DNA from: Verrucomicrobiota bacterium
GTDB lineage: Bacteria > Verrucomicrobiota > Verrucomicrobiia > Opitutales > Opitutaceae
NCBI GenBank assembly: GCA_019510185.1
Contig: JAEKKV010000021.1
Location: 30,037 to 94,036 of the forward strand
Direction of reading: 5' to 3'
DNA: 64,000 nt
In this document: one piece after another, positions 7,288 to 14,939 of the stretch
How the letters are laid out: each line of letters opens with the position of its first letter
How positions within the stretch are numbered: the stretch's first letter is position 1
The notes under the pieces: generated by a model
Database searches by the model: none
Told to the model about the DNA's origin: nothing
What the model saw: the letters and a program-made list of their open reading frames with translations, nothing else
Made by a program: the position numbers and the translations under genes

Positions 7288-9243
7288 ATGAACACGCCCG
7301 CCGATTCCTCGGCCTCCTCCTCCGGCCTCCCGCGCCTCCTTCCCACCATCCACGGCCCGGCCGATGTCAAGGCGCTGCCCGCCGCGCAGCTCGGGCAACT
7401 CGCCCAGGAGATCCGTGAGGAGATCATCGCCGTCACCGCCAAAAACGGCGGCCATGTCGGCCCCAATCTCGGCGTCGTCGAGCTCACTCTCGCGATGCAT
7501 CGCGTGTTCTCCACGCCGGAGGACCAGTTCGTCTTCGACGTCGCCCACCAAGGCTACGTGCACAAACTCCTCACCGGCCGCGGCGGCGCGTTTTTCCAAG
7601 GCCTGCGCCAGAGCGGCGGTGCCAGCGGCTTTCTCTATCGCGCCGAAAGCGCACACGACAGCTACGGCGCGGGCCACGCCGGCACCGCCCTGTCCGCCGC
7701 CCTCGGCATGGCCACCGCCCGCGACCTGCGCGGCAGCCAGGAGCACGTCGTCGCGCTCTGCGGCGACGCCGCTTTCACCTGCGGCATCACCCTCGAGGCG
7801 CTCAACAACGTCGTCAGCTCGACCAAGCGCCTCATCGTCATCCTCAACGACAACGAGTGGTCCATCGCCCGCAACGTCGGCGCCCTCTCCAAGTACCTCA
7901 ACCGCCTCAGCACCAACTCCACCTACAACAAGGTCCATCACGACCTGGAGAAGTTCTTCACCGGCCTGCCCGGCGGCCAGGACATGCACCGCATGTGGAT
8001 GAAGTGGAAGCGCGAGACCAAGGACTTTATTGTCGAGTCCAGCCTGTTCGAGAAATTCGGCCTGCGCTACCTCGGCCCCATCGACGGTCACAACCTCGAG
8101 GAGCTCGTCAAGAATCTCGAATTCGCAAAACACAGCGACACGCCCGTCATCCTTCACGTCCTCACCAAGAAGGGCAAGGGACTCGACGCCGCCGTCGCCC
8201 ACCCCGAGAAATTCCACGGCGCCAGCCCCTACGATCCCGCCACCGGCGAGAGCATCAAGGCGCCTGGAGCCGCCAGCGCGCCCGCCTGGCAGGATGTGAT
8301 GGGCAAGGCCCTCGTGCGCTTCGCCCAGGCCGACGCCCGCATCGTCGGCATCACCGGCGCCATGCCCAGCGGCACCGGCCTTTCCCATCTCGCCGCCGAG
8401 TGTCCGAAACAGTTTTTCGACGTCGGCATCGCCGAGGAACACGCGGTGCTCTTCGCCGCCGGCCTCGCCACCAAGGGCATCCGCCCGGTCGTCGCCATCT
8501 ATTCCACCTTCCTGCAGCGCGGCTACGACCCGATCATCCACGACGTCGCCCTGCAAAACCTGCCGGTCACCTTCTGCATGGATCGCGCCGGTCTCTCGCC
8601 CAACGACGGCCCCACCCACCACGGCCTCTTCGACCTCGCCTACCTCCGCTGCGTGCCCAACGCCACCATCATGCAGCCGAAGGACGAGGACGAGCTCGTG
8701 GACATGCTCCACACGAGTCTCCAGCTTCCCGGCCCCGGCTTCATCCGCTACCCGCGCGGCCCCGCCGCCGGCGTGCCCGTCAAAGCCCGGCCCGCCGTCC
8801 TTCCCCTCGGCCAAGCCGAGGTCCTGCGCCAAGGCTCCAACATCATGATCTGGGCCCTCGGCAGCATGATCCCCGACGCGCTCGCCCTCGCCGCCCGCCT
8901 CGAAGCCGAGGAAAACCTGTCCGTCGGCGTGGTGAACGCCCGTTTCGTCAAGCCCCTCGACCGCACGTTGCTCCTCAGCCACGCCGCCTGCATACCGCTG
9001 CTGGTCACGTTGGAAGACCACGTGCTGTCCGGCGGCTTCGGCAGCGCCGTCCTCGAAGCGTTGCAGGAGGCGGATTGTCCCGCCGCCGTCGAACGCCTCG
9101 GCTGGCCCGATAAATTCGTGGAGCACGGCTCCAGTCAGGAAATCCTGCGCGCCGCCTACGGCCTGTCCGCCGACGATCTCTATCGCCGCGTGCTCGCCCG
9201 CTGGCGCAACCGTCACACCGCCCCCGTCGAGACCGGCGTCTGA
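7288..9243 (+). CDS. dxs: 1-deoxy-D-xylulose-5-phosphate synthase
   Basis: 651 aa from the ATG at 7288; a TTG directly before it is less likely. It makes DXP from pyruvate and glyceraldehyde 3-phosphate, the first step of the MEP isoprenoid pathway. The transketolase-type layout is clear: the N-terminal ThDP domain with GGHVGPNLGVVELT, DVAHQGYVHK and the cofactor motif from GDAAFTCG to LNDNEWSI; the pyrimidine domain with VGIAEEHAVLFAAG, which holds the conserved Glu, and YSTFLQRGYDPIIHDVA; and a C-terminal domain. The ThDP motif reads GDAAF where the common form is GDGA, a mild divergence. It is probably translated with xseB. Confidence 0.92.
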   Translation: MNTPADSSASSSGLPRLLPTIHGPADVKALPAAQLGQLAQEIREEIIAVTAKNGGHVGPNLGVVELTLAMHRVFSTPEDQFVFDVAHQGYVHKLLTGRGGAFFQGLRQSGGASGFLYRAESAHDSYGAGHAGTALSAALGMATARDLRGSQEHVVALCGDAAFTCGITLEALNNVVSSTKRLIVILNDNEWSIARNVGALSKYLNRLSTNSTYNKVHHDLEKFFTGLPGGQDMHRMWMKWKRETKDFIVESSLFEKFGLRYLGPIDGHNLEELVKNLEFAKHSDTPVILHVLTKKGKGLDAAVAHPEKFHGASPYDPATGESIKAPGAASAPAWQDVMGKALVRFAQADARIVGITGAMPSGTGLSHLAAECPKQFFDVGIAEEHAVLFAAGLATKGIRPVVAIYSTFLQRGYDPIIHDVALQNLPVTFCMDRAGLSPNDGPTHHGLFDLAYLRCVPNATIMQPKDEDELVDMLHTSLQLPGPGFIRYPRGPAAGVPVKARPAVLPLGQAEVLRQGSNIMIWALGSMIPDALALAARLEAEENLSVGVVNARFVKPLDRTLLLSHAACIPLLVTLEDHVLSGGFGSAVLEALQEADCPAAVERLGWPDKFVEHGSSQEILRAAYGLSADDLYRRVLARWRNRHTAPVETGV

Positions 9244-9275
9244 ACCGGCGGTCTCGCGAAGGGGAAAAATCCGCC

Positions 9276-9515
9276 TCAGCTCTTCCGGTTATAGGAAGAC
9301 TTGGGCATCACTTTTTCCACCGGCTTGGCGGCTTTGTCGCCGCCGCAGCAGCAGCCGTCCTTGCCGCAGGTCTTCTGGTCGGCGCCCGCGCCGTCCTTGG
9401 TGCAACAGCAGCAGCACGCCGCGGGTTTGGCCGGCTCCTTGTCCTCCGCGCGCACCGCGCCGACGAACGCCACCGAGCCAACCGAGATCGCTAACCAAAA
9501 ACGAAGGGATTTCAT
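9276..9515 (-). CDS. Small secreted cysteine-rich peptide
   Basis: 79 aa from the ATG at 9515; an upstream in-frame ATG would spoil the signal peptide. Residues 1-23 form a signal peptide (MKSLRFWLAISVGSVAFVGA, then VRA). The mature part has a run of five Cys (PAACCCCCTKDG), then a lone Cys (KTCGKDG), then three (GCCCGG), and a basic C-terminus. Nine Cys in about 55 residues suggests metal binding or dense disulfides, but the family is not recognised. It stands alone between dxs (convergent) and the helical-repeat gene upstream on the same strand, with a 75-base gap. Confidence 0.65.
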   Translation of the reverse strand: MKSLRFWLAISVGSVAFVGAVRAEDKEPAKPAACCCCCTKDGAGADQKTCGKDGCCCGGDKAAKPVEKVMPKSSYNRKS

Positions 9516-9590
9516 GGGATTAAAGGACTTCATGCCCGTCCGGCCCGATTTCAAGAGGAATGTCCGTCGGCCCGGCGCGGCGGAGCCGGC

Positions 9591-10676
9591 TCAATCGCCG
9601 ATTTCCCGGCCTTCGTGGGCGGCGGCGACTTTGCGAAGCGTGCGCTCGGCCTGATCGCGCAGCGGGCCCGCCGACAGATTCGATGTCCAGTTTTGCGCCG
9701 CGGTGAAATCCGCGTAGCCCCACGCGGTGAGCACCGAGCGGATCGCCAGCAGTTGATCCGCGCCGGCGAGATGCTCCGTCACCCACCCCGCCGCCGCGGC
9801 GGGCGCCTGCGGCGACCAGATGTTCATCACGCTGCTCAGCACGTTGCGATCGACGCCCTCGCGCGGCGCGGAGGCGACCAGCAACTCCGCCGCTTGCTGC
9901 GGCTCTTTCCACGCATAGCCGACCGTCACGGCGCCAAAGAGCCGGGCCTGCAGCGCCGGATCGGCGATTTGCCGGGCCCATTCCGCCGCGCGCACCGGAT
10001 CCTGGCGCGCCCATTCGGTCGCCGCCCACCCCAGCATCTCGTCCCGCTGCCCGGCGGCCGGCTGACGCAGCAGCAGGTCGATCGCCTCCGCCCCGTCTTT
10101 CAACAACAACGCATCGTTGGTCACGATCTTGAGCACGTCCTGCTTCCAAGCGCCCTCGGGAAGGGTCGCGAGATAGGCGTGAAAACCGGTCCGGTCCTGC
10201 CCCAGCCAACCGTAAACCACGAGGCCCGCCTGATAGTCGGTCACCCCCGGCACCGTCGCCAGCCAGGTGGCGGCCGCGAGGTGATCGAGCGCGGCCCAAC
10301 GACGCAGGGAGATTTCCCCGAACGGCGTGGCCAGCCACTCGGGCGAGAGAGCACGCACGATTTCACCGACATTCTCATCCGTGAGCAGCGCCAGCAACTC
10401 GGCCAACAAAGCATCGCGGCGCAACTCGTCGGACTCGCCCCGCCACGCCGCCAGCTTGCGGAGCACTTGCGCCTTAACCGCCGAAAAATCCGGCGTCGAA
10501 GCCGACGGCGCGCGCCCCGCGGACGACAACCTGACTTGCGCCGCCGGATGCGCAGCAACACCCCCGACGGCATCGGCCCGCGCCGGCGCCAGCACGTGCT
10601 CGTGACGGAGGATTCGCCACCCGAGCAGCGCCGCCAACAGGGCGATGCTCACGCCGAGCAGGACGCGAAGGTTCAT
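9591..10676 (-). CDS. Membrane-anchored helical-repeat protein
   Basis: 361 aa from the ATG at 10676; an upstream ATG at 10733 is less convincing because the terminator lies there. An N-terminal hydrophobic helix (VLLGVSIALLAALLGWRI) anchors it in the inner membrane. The rest is alpha-helical, with imperfect units of about 35 residues carrying a signature of the type A-x-W-A-x-x-DP-x-x-A-A-x-W (for example WAATEWARQDPVRAAEWARQ, then GYAWKEPQQAAELL). This looks like a solenoid scaffold, probably periplasmic. I recall such repeats as common in verrucomicrobial hypothetical proteins; no function can be assigned. Confidence 0.72.
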   Translation of the reverse strand: MNLRVLLGVSIALLAALLGWRILRHEHVLAPARADAVGGVAAHPAAQVRLSSAGRAPSASTPDFSAVKAQVLRKLAAWRGESDELRRDALLAELLALLTDENVGEIVRALSPEWLATPFGEISLRRWAALDHLAAATWLATVPGVTDYQAGLVVYGWLGQDRTGFHAYLATLPEGAWKQDVLKIVTNDALLLKDGAEAIDLLLRQPAAGQRDEMLGWAATEWARQDPVRAAEWARQIADPALQARLFGAVTVGYAWKEPQQAAELLVASAPREGVDRNVLSSVMNIWSPQAPAAAAGWVTEHLAGADQLLAIRSVLTAWGYADFTAAQNWTSNLSAGPLRDQAERTLRKVAAAHEGREIGD

Positions 10677-10703
10677 CTCGATAAGGATAGGCTTCAGAAC
10701 GGC

Positions 10704-10730
10704 AAAAAGAGCCGGCCACCAGCGCCGGCC
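10704..10730 (-). terminator. Terminator between beta-helix gene and helical-repeat gene
   Basis: Read on the minus strand, GCCGGC, a 7-base loop and GCCGGC are followed by TCTTTTTGCC. It lies after the beta-helix gene and 28 bases before the start of the helical-repeat gene, so it should uncouple the two. Confidence 0.6.
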
Positions 10731-10743
10731 CACGCGCCCGGAT

Positions 10744-10778
10744 GTCCGCGACGACGCGCACCCAGCGCCGTCGCGGAC
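10744..10778 (-). terminator. Long hairpin directly after beta-helix gene
   Basis: GTCCGCGACG pairs perfectly with CGTCGCGGAC over 10 bp around a 15-base loop that can itself fold. It begins 6 bases after the stop of the beta-helix gene and precedes the T-tailed hairpin at 10704-10730. It lacks its own T run, so it may act as a 3' mRNA stabiliser rather than a terminator. Confidence 0.4.
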
Positions 10779-10784
10779 GCCAGA

Positions 10785-11894
10785 CTACAACGTGTTGTAA
10801 TCGCAGGTGAGATTGGTCGCGTGCACGTCGTAGTTCGTCGTGTTGGTGTTCACGCGGTTGCCTTGGATGTTCACCGAGTCGCCGCTGTACATGCGAATGC
10901 CGTAGGCCCAGCTGTTTTGGATCACGTTGTTCACGATATCCACGGTCGAGCAGCCCACCGTGCCCTCCTTGTCGAGCAGGATGCCCGCGCCGTTGGTGAC
11001 GGTCGAATCCTGGAGATCGGCCGCGTACTTCCAAGTGTTGTTCGTCAGCCGCATGTTCGCCACGCCGGTGAAGTAACCGTCGCAATAATCGTTGTTCGAG
11101 ATCGTGCAGTTTTTCACCGTCACATTGCTCGATTCGTTCGTGTAGTTGGAGGTGCCGCCGGCGACCTTCAGGCCGTGCGCACCGGAATAGTTGCTAAGGA
11201 TTCCGTCCACCGTGATGTCGCCGCAGCGGCGGAAGTACACGTTGTGGAAAAACAGATTCCCGCCGCCATTGTTGTGATACCAGCCGTTCGTCAGCGTGAC
11301 CTCGGTGGTGCCCTTGCACTCGACGCCCTGGCCCGAATTCTTGATTTCGACCGAGCTGAACTGGATCCGGAAGTTGTGGTTCGCGACCGTCGCGTCGGAC
11401 TCGATGGAGACGCCGTAGAATCCCGGCCACTGGCTGGCGCGCTGGGTGTCGGAAAGCGCCCCGTTGACGCTGAGGGCGGAGAACTTGATGTCGTGCACGC
11501 CCCCGCTGGGATTATTGGAGTAGATCAGTCCCGTCCACGTCGGGCTGGTCGAACCGGTGGGATAAACAAAACTGGAACCGCGGTTCAAGAACGTCACCCC
11601 CTGGCCCGCCCCGGTGATGAAGACGTTGGATTTCGGGACAACCGTGGTGTTGAGCGTGTAGTTGCCCGACGCCAGTTGGACGGTGCCGCCGCCCGCGTTG
11701 GCCGCGGCGTTGATCGCCGCCTGCAGACCGGGCGAGTCCATCGTGGCGGGCGTGTAGGTTCCGGACGGCGGCGAGCTCGGCAGAACCGCGAGAGGTGGAG
11801 CGGAGTAGAGCGTGGCACCGTTGGGATAAGTCGCGGCGAAGGCGCCGTTCGAAAACGACGCGGCCATGACGAAGCATAGGGGTAAAAGCTTCAT
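10785..11894 (-). CDS. Secreted right-handed parallel beta-helix protein
   Basis: 369 aa with a signal peptide (about residues 1-20, ending GAFA). After it comes the Pectate_lyase_3-like opening, LQAAINAAANAGGGTVQLA, then GNYTLNTTVVPKSNVFITGA, followed by short beta coils rich in Asn, Ser and Val (GDITVDGILSNYSGAHGLKV, NVTVKNCTISNNDY, NVIQNSWAYGIRMYSGDSVN). This is the architecture of polysaccharide lyases, hydrolases and epimerases; no catalytic residues could be assigned. It has its own upstream gap (11895-12151) and two hairpins downstream, so it is probably a single-gene unit. A role in plant or algal polysaccharide binding or cleavage would fit the glycosidases at 54-61 kb. Confidence 0.82.
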   Translation of the reverse strand: MKLLPLCFVMAASFSNGAFAATYPNGATLYSAPPLAVLPSSPPSGTYTPATMDSPGLQAAINAAANAGGGTVQLASGNYTLNTTVVPKSNVFITGAGQGVTFLNRGSSFVYPTGSTSPTWTGLIYSNNPSGGVHDIKFSALSVNGALSDTQRASQWPGFYGVSIESDATVANHNFRIQFSSVEIKNSGQGVECKGTTEVTLTNGWYHNNGGGNLFFHNVYFRRCGDITVDGILSNYSGAHGLKVAGGTSNYTNESSNVTVKNCTISNNDYCDGYFTGVANMRLTNNTWKYAADLQDSTVTNGAGILLDKEGTVGCSTVDIVNNVIQNSWAYGIRMYSGDSVNIQGNRVNTNTTNYDVHATNLTCDYNTL

Positions 11895-12151
11895 AGCGGA
11901 GTGGGGTTAAGGGTTACCGAAGCGTCGCAAGTCTCTTTCCGCGCCGCGAAAAAAACACAACGTGCCCCACCCTTTCCTTGGAAAGGAATCCGCACACCAC
12001 GGGCTTACGTGACGGCCATCACACCGGGAAATCCCCTCTCAATGCCGTCAACGTTGCCCCGACCCGCTGACCGAGGGATGAGCCGCTTCGGTGCGGCGCC
12101 GAAGCATCGCCCCGGCTCACTCCCCAGATCGCCTGAACTCCCCGCAGGAGT

Positions 12152-12454
12152 TTATTCCACTTCCACCTCGATGCCGCCGACCCAGCCAGCGACGAGATTA
12201 TAGACAAAGGCGCCGATCACGCCGGTCACGAAACCCATGACGGCATACAAAACCGGAGCGATGATGAGAAACCCGATCCCCATACCCAGCATCATCGGGA
12301 TCATGCCCGGGCCGCTCTGAGCTGTCGGCGCCAAACTCGCGACGGCGGAGAAAAGCAGGAAAAAAGGGACCATCACCAAAGACAAAAGCCCGTACGTGAT
12401 GGCGAGCACCTTACCGAGCTGAAGCGGAGCGATTTTTTTAAGACGTTTGATCAT
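12152..12454 (-). CDS. Small membrane protein, DUF3566-like
   Basis: 100 aa from the ATG at 12454; the longer open frame reaching 12658 is not protein-like. It has a basic N-terminus (MIKRLKKIAPLQLGKVLAIT), a first membrane helix, a short outside loop (APTAQSGPGM), a second hydrophobic region rich in Gly (MMLGMGIGFLIIAPVLYAVM) and the ending VYNLVAGWVGGIEVEVE. The shape and the terminal WxGGIE motif match a widespread small two- to three-helix family that I recall as DUF3566-like; its function is unknown. It stands alone, with a 257-base gap to the beta-helix gene and a long gene-free stretch upstream. Confidence 0.7.
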   Translation of the reverse strand: MIKRLKKIAPLQLGKVLAITYGLLSLVMVPFFLLFSAVASLAPTAQSGPGMIPMMLGMGIGFLIIAPVLYAVMGFVTGVIGAFVYNLVAGWVGGIEVEVE

Positions 12455-12867
12455 GGAGGTATTGAGAAGCCGGGCAGATGTTGGGAGGCCCTGAACTTGG
12501 CCTGATACGCTTAGGGTCGGTCGCAACGCTCCGCCATCCATTTCCCCAGTTTTCGCCTTAAATTTGCGCATCGCCCCGATGGCCTGAACTCGAGACGGCA
12601 GAGATTTTGCCGAAAAGACGCCAGTTTGCGCTGGTGAGGCAACTCGTGAATCATGCAAACACCGCGTCCTTTCCGGCCGAAAAAACCTACTCGAGGAAGC
12701 CGCCCAGAGGTGAGTATCTCATCTCGAAAATTTGAGCCAGCAGTTTGATTTGGGTCCTGCGTCAGCTAGGCGCTGATTCATCTACAAAATACTCAAAGCA
12801 GACACCGAGCCATACGCGAGCTCGGCCAGTCCCGAGCGCTCGGCTGAAGTCACGCGAGGAACACGGC
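12455..12867. other. Gene-free stretch, about 410 bases
   Basis: No reading frame with protein-like composition, no tRNA and no strong terminator was found. It marks the passage from high-GC core sequence to the lower-GC patch at 12.7-15.2 kb, and must contain the promoter of the small membrane protein gene ending at 12152. Confidence 0.5.
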
Positions 12868-13263
12868 CTATTTGAACACGATGCTATTACGTCCCCAAAG
12901 CGACTCGATCCCGTAGCCGTAATCTCCGCCACCGGGCAGTTTTTTCAACGACCTGATGAGTCTCTTTGCTTGAGGTAGCGAAAGGATTTTTGGCCGCGCT
13001 TTGTCGCGGTCCTTGAGCCACTGTTTTTCCCCGTTCAGCCACCTCCGCCCAAGCTCTGCTCTATCACGGTAAATCTGAACCAGGCCGCTATCCCGGCAAT
13101 CATCGAAGGCGAAGCGTAATTCTTGGGCTACCTTGGAAACAGGGGTTGGCTTGACACCGTTTCCCTCGAACAAAAATGAGCCGTCCGAACCCCTCAGTCT
13201 CACGCCATGCGAAACGCACAGATTCACGAGGTCGTTGAGAAACGAGTCTGTCTTTTTGCTCAT
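12868..13263 (-). CDS. Hypothetical protein next to tRNA-Gly
   Basis: 131 aa, not recognised. The start is the ATG at 13263 (MSKKTDSFLNDLVNLCVSHG), 23 bases downstream of the 3' end of the tRNA-Gly gene on the same strand. It is soluble, mixed alpha/beta by eye, strongly basic in its second half (WLNGEKQWLKDRDKARPK, then QAKRLIRSLKKLPGGG) and has no signal peptide. Its base composition is lower in GC than the core genes, and its position just past a tRNA fits acquired DNA. Whether it has any link with the ABC-3C-like genes on the other side of the tRNA is unknown. Confidence 0.6.
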   Translation of the reverse strand: MSKKTDSFLNDLVNLCVSHGVRLRGSDGSFLFEGNGVKPTPVSKVAQELRFAFDDCRDSGLVQIYRDRAELGRRWLNGEKQWLKDRDKARPKILSLPQAKRLIRSLKKLPGGGDYGYGIESLWGRNSIVFK

Positions 13264-13286
13264 TGGAAACCTCTATCAGGGGAAAT

Positions 13287-13361
13287 TGGTGCGGGCGCCG
13301 GGAATCGAACCCGGGTATCAACCTTGGGAAGGTCGCGTGATAACCACTATACCACGCCCGC
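13287..13361 (-). tRNA. tRNA-Gly (anticodon CCC)
   Basis: Read on the minus strand: acceptor stem GCGGGCG/CGCCCGC, D arm with GTATAGTGGTTATC, anticodon stem CGACC/GGTTG around the loop TTCCCAA (anticodon CCC), and T arm CCGGG-TTCGATT-CCCGG. The discriminator A and the terminal CCA (13287-13289) are encoded in the DNA. It decodes GGG. Confidence 0.95.
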
Positions 13362-13720
13362 TCAGACGCTGAAGTCCTACCGCCCCCATAAAAACGGTCA
13401 AGCATGGGCGCAAAACTTCCTTCTAACCGTCCCGGCTACCCCCAAACGAAGCACCGCTAAACCGCTCCGAGGCTTCTTGGCAGGCCTCTTCAGTGAGCTA
13501 GGCCAGTTCGCCAGTGCTGGGATTTGCGGGAATTGAGTTGGGGATTAGACCGGGCAAGTCTGCGGGCCAGCGAGTATGCACTGAGAGCCGACCGGGAGCG
13601 GTTTGAGATACTGGACGCACTCACTGATGGTTTTAAAGGGCAATGAGGGAGGCATAGAAAACCATGATATTTACAGCGAGCGCGCTATCTACAAAGATGC
13701 TTTAAAGACCATCAACTACC
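13362..13720. other. Intergenic stretch with a short open frame
   Basis: About 360 bases between the tRNA and the ATPase remnant. On the plus strand the frame 13497-13646 is open for 49 codons without a usual start; its last 34 residues (GLDRASLRASEYALRADRER, then FEILDALTDGFKGQ and stop) look protein-like and could be the tail of a broken gene. There is no match I recognise, and chance cannot be excluded. Nothing else stands out here. Confidence 0.2.
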
Positions 13721-13981
13721 CTAGAGAAGCTCGTCGGTCTCATTAATTCCGGAGCTTTCAATCGCCGCTTTTTGCATTTCAGGAGAAAGCTTCAATGTCT
13801 TATTGGTCTTGGTATAATATTCACCAATAGTGTATTCGGGCTGATTCAAGTTCTCCTCAATCATTGAAGTGGTGTAGATTACCTGAAAGGGACGCTTCGC
13901 CCCCACTGCCTTATCGGAAACAACGCGTTGAAATGTTTTACTGCGCACCTCCTCCATGCCTGCGTCCTCGATGTTATCGCT
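13721..13981 (-). pseudogene. C-terminal remnant of an SMC-like ABC ATPase (ABC-3C type)
   Basis: The frame S-D-N-I-E-D-A-G-M-E-E-V-R-S-K-T-F-Q, followed by RPFQVIYTTSMIEENLNQPE, YTIGEYYTKTNKTL and a short tail, resembles the last about 80 residues of the SbcC/Rad50-like ATPases of ABC-three-component systems: the Asp-Asn after Walker B, the conserved GM(D/E) turn, and the I-x-T-T-S switch strand. Everything before it (the P-loop, coiled coil and signature) is missing, and a TGA lies in frame at 13985-13987. The frame begins inside the end of the neighbouring middle-component gene, so a deletion fused the two. The family link is from remembered motifs. Not functional as an ATPase. Confidence 0.55.
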
Positions 13982-14358
13982 GATTCAATCAGCTCCTTAA
14001 TTTCGGCTGGAACTTTTTCGTAATCTAAACCTATGAATTCGTCAGCGAAACGGCTTCGTTCGTTAACAACAACCCCCCGCGACTTCATCAACGACAGAGC
14101 ACTGTTGAATATCGGCTCAACTTGGTAGAACACCTTCGAGGGATTGGTCATCTCCTCGTAGTGGGCATACGATTGAAATGCCGTCTTAAACTTCTTATCA
14201 GGTTGGCGAATCGCATGGATTTCAGCCGGAAACAGGAAGAAGAAATCCAAAATCCTCAATTTATCCGGCTCAACGTAGTCGGGAGCCAACGCCTTCAAAA
14301 GAAGCATGATCCTGTAGCTAGCATGATTCAGGTCAAAAGCTGGATGATATAAAAGCAT
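13879..14358 (-). CDS. ABC-3C middle-component-like protein with replaced C-terminus
   Basis: 159 aa. The start MLLYHPAFDLNHASYRIMLL, then DKLRILDFFFLFPAEIHAI, agrees with what I recall of ABC-three-component middle component 5 (a small adaptor that begins with L-Y-x-P-A-F-D and has an LRILDFF block). Residues to about 128 (up to KELIESAIT) look genuine. The last about 30 residues (from SRTQAWRRC onward) are the ATPase remnant read in the wrong frame, so the natural end has been lost. It begins one base after the stop of the upstream C-terminal-domain protein. GC is low (about 45-48% by eye) compared with its surroundings. Confidence 0.55.
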   Translation of the reverse strand: MLLYHPAFDLNHASYRIMLLLKALAPDYVEPDKLRILDFFFLFPAEIHAIRQPDKKFKTAFQSYAHYEEMTNPSKVFYQVEPIFNSALSLMKSRGVVVNERSRFADEFIGLDYEKVPAEIKELIESAITSRTQAWRRCAVKHFNALFPIRQWGRSVPFR

Positions 14359-14359
14359 A

Positions 14360-14938
14360 TTATTTATGCCACTTCAACCGGCATTTTCCCGTTAGGAAAT
14401 AGACCATTCCATCAAGCTCAAAGCTCCCAAGACCTAGAGAATTCAAACCTAATTGAAGCTTAATAGGCTCAACCACCTTCATCTTAACAAATTCAACCTT
14501 CTGCTCGGGAGACAGTGCATCAACCATAGGGGTAAATGCAGCTTGAAACCGGCTTTCTATCTCACCTAATAAATACGCATGAATCCGCTGAGCACTTGGA
14601 TAAAGTATGAACTTGTTTAGTTTCTTGGAAAATCGTTCCTTAGCTCTTTCGGCATAATCCAACTGGCACTCGATACCACCAAGTTTCAACTTACCCTCCA
14701 GACCGATAACTACATCCTCCTGCGTGGTGTAATCTAAAATTTCATCTGTTCGGCCATCCGTCTTCGTTTCCTTCTCTAGTTCTACAGAAAATTTGGCATG
14801 AAGACTGTCGAGATAACCATCGCTGCGAATCTCGTAATTTACAACGAAGGTGGGCTTATAGATATTGTTGGCTGCAATATCACCGCCGCCTGAATCGTTA
14901 TCACTGATAGTAACCCTCTGAGCTTTGCCGTCGCTCAT
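14360..14938 (-). CDS. ABC-3C C-terminal-domain-like protein
   Basis: 192 aa, low GC. The N-terminus carries S-G-G-G-D-I-A-A-N-N-I-Y, a motif also present at the end of the upstream small membrane peptide. The rest is alpha-helical (ILYPSAQRIHAYLLGEIESR, ALSPEQKVEFVKMKVVEPI) and ends in MVYFLTGKCRLKWHK, which matches the Y-x-L-T-G-N-C-x-x-x-W-H ending I recall from C-terminal domains (CTD family) of ABC-three-component effectors. In such systems this domain links an effector to the middle component and ATPase; here there is no separate enzymatic domain in the same protein. The assignment rests on motif memory and on the gene order. Confidence 0.55.
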   Translation of the reverse strand: MSDGKAQRVTISDNDSGGGDIAANNIYKPTFVVNYEIRSDGYLDSLHAKFSVELEKETKTDGRTDEILDYTTQEDVVIGLEGKLKLGGIECQLDYAERAKERFSKKLNKFILYPSAQRIHAYLLGEIESRFQAAFTPMVDALSPEQKVEFVKMKVVEPIKLQLGLNSLGLGSFELDGMVYFLTGKCRLKWHK

Positions 14939-14939
14939 G

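Noticed and set aside
6763..9216. 817-codon minus-strand frame over xseB-dxs
   Set aside because: Shadow of the high-GC dxs gene in the opposite strand; composition is repetitive Gly/Ala/Glu/Val and dxs motifs are on the plus strand.
13207..13536. Plus-strand frame with GAGAGNRTRVSTLGRSRDNH
   Set aside because: This is the classic false translation of a tRNA antisense strand; the bases are tRNA-Gly and its flanks.
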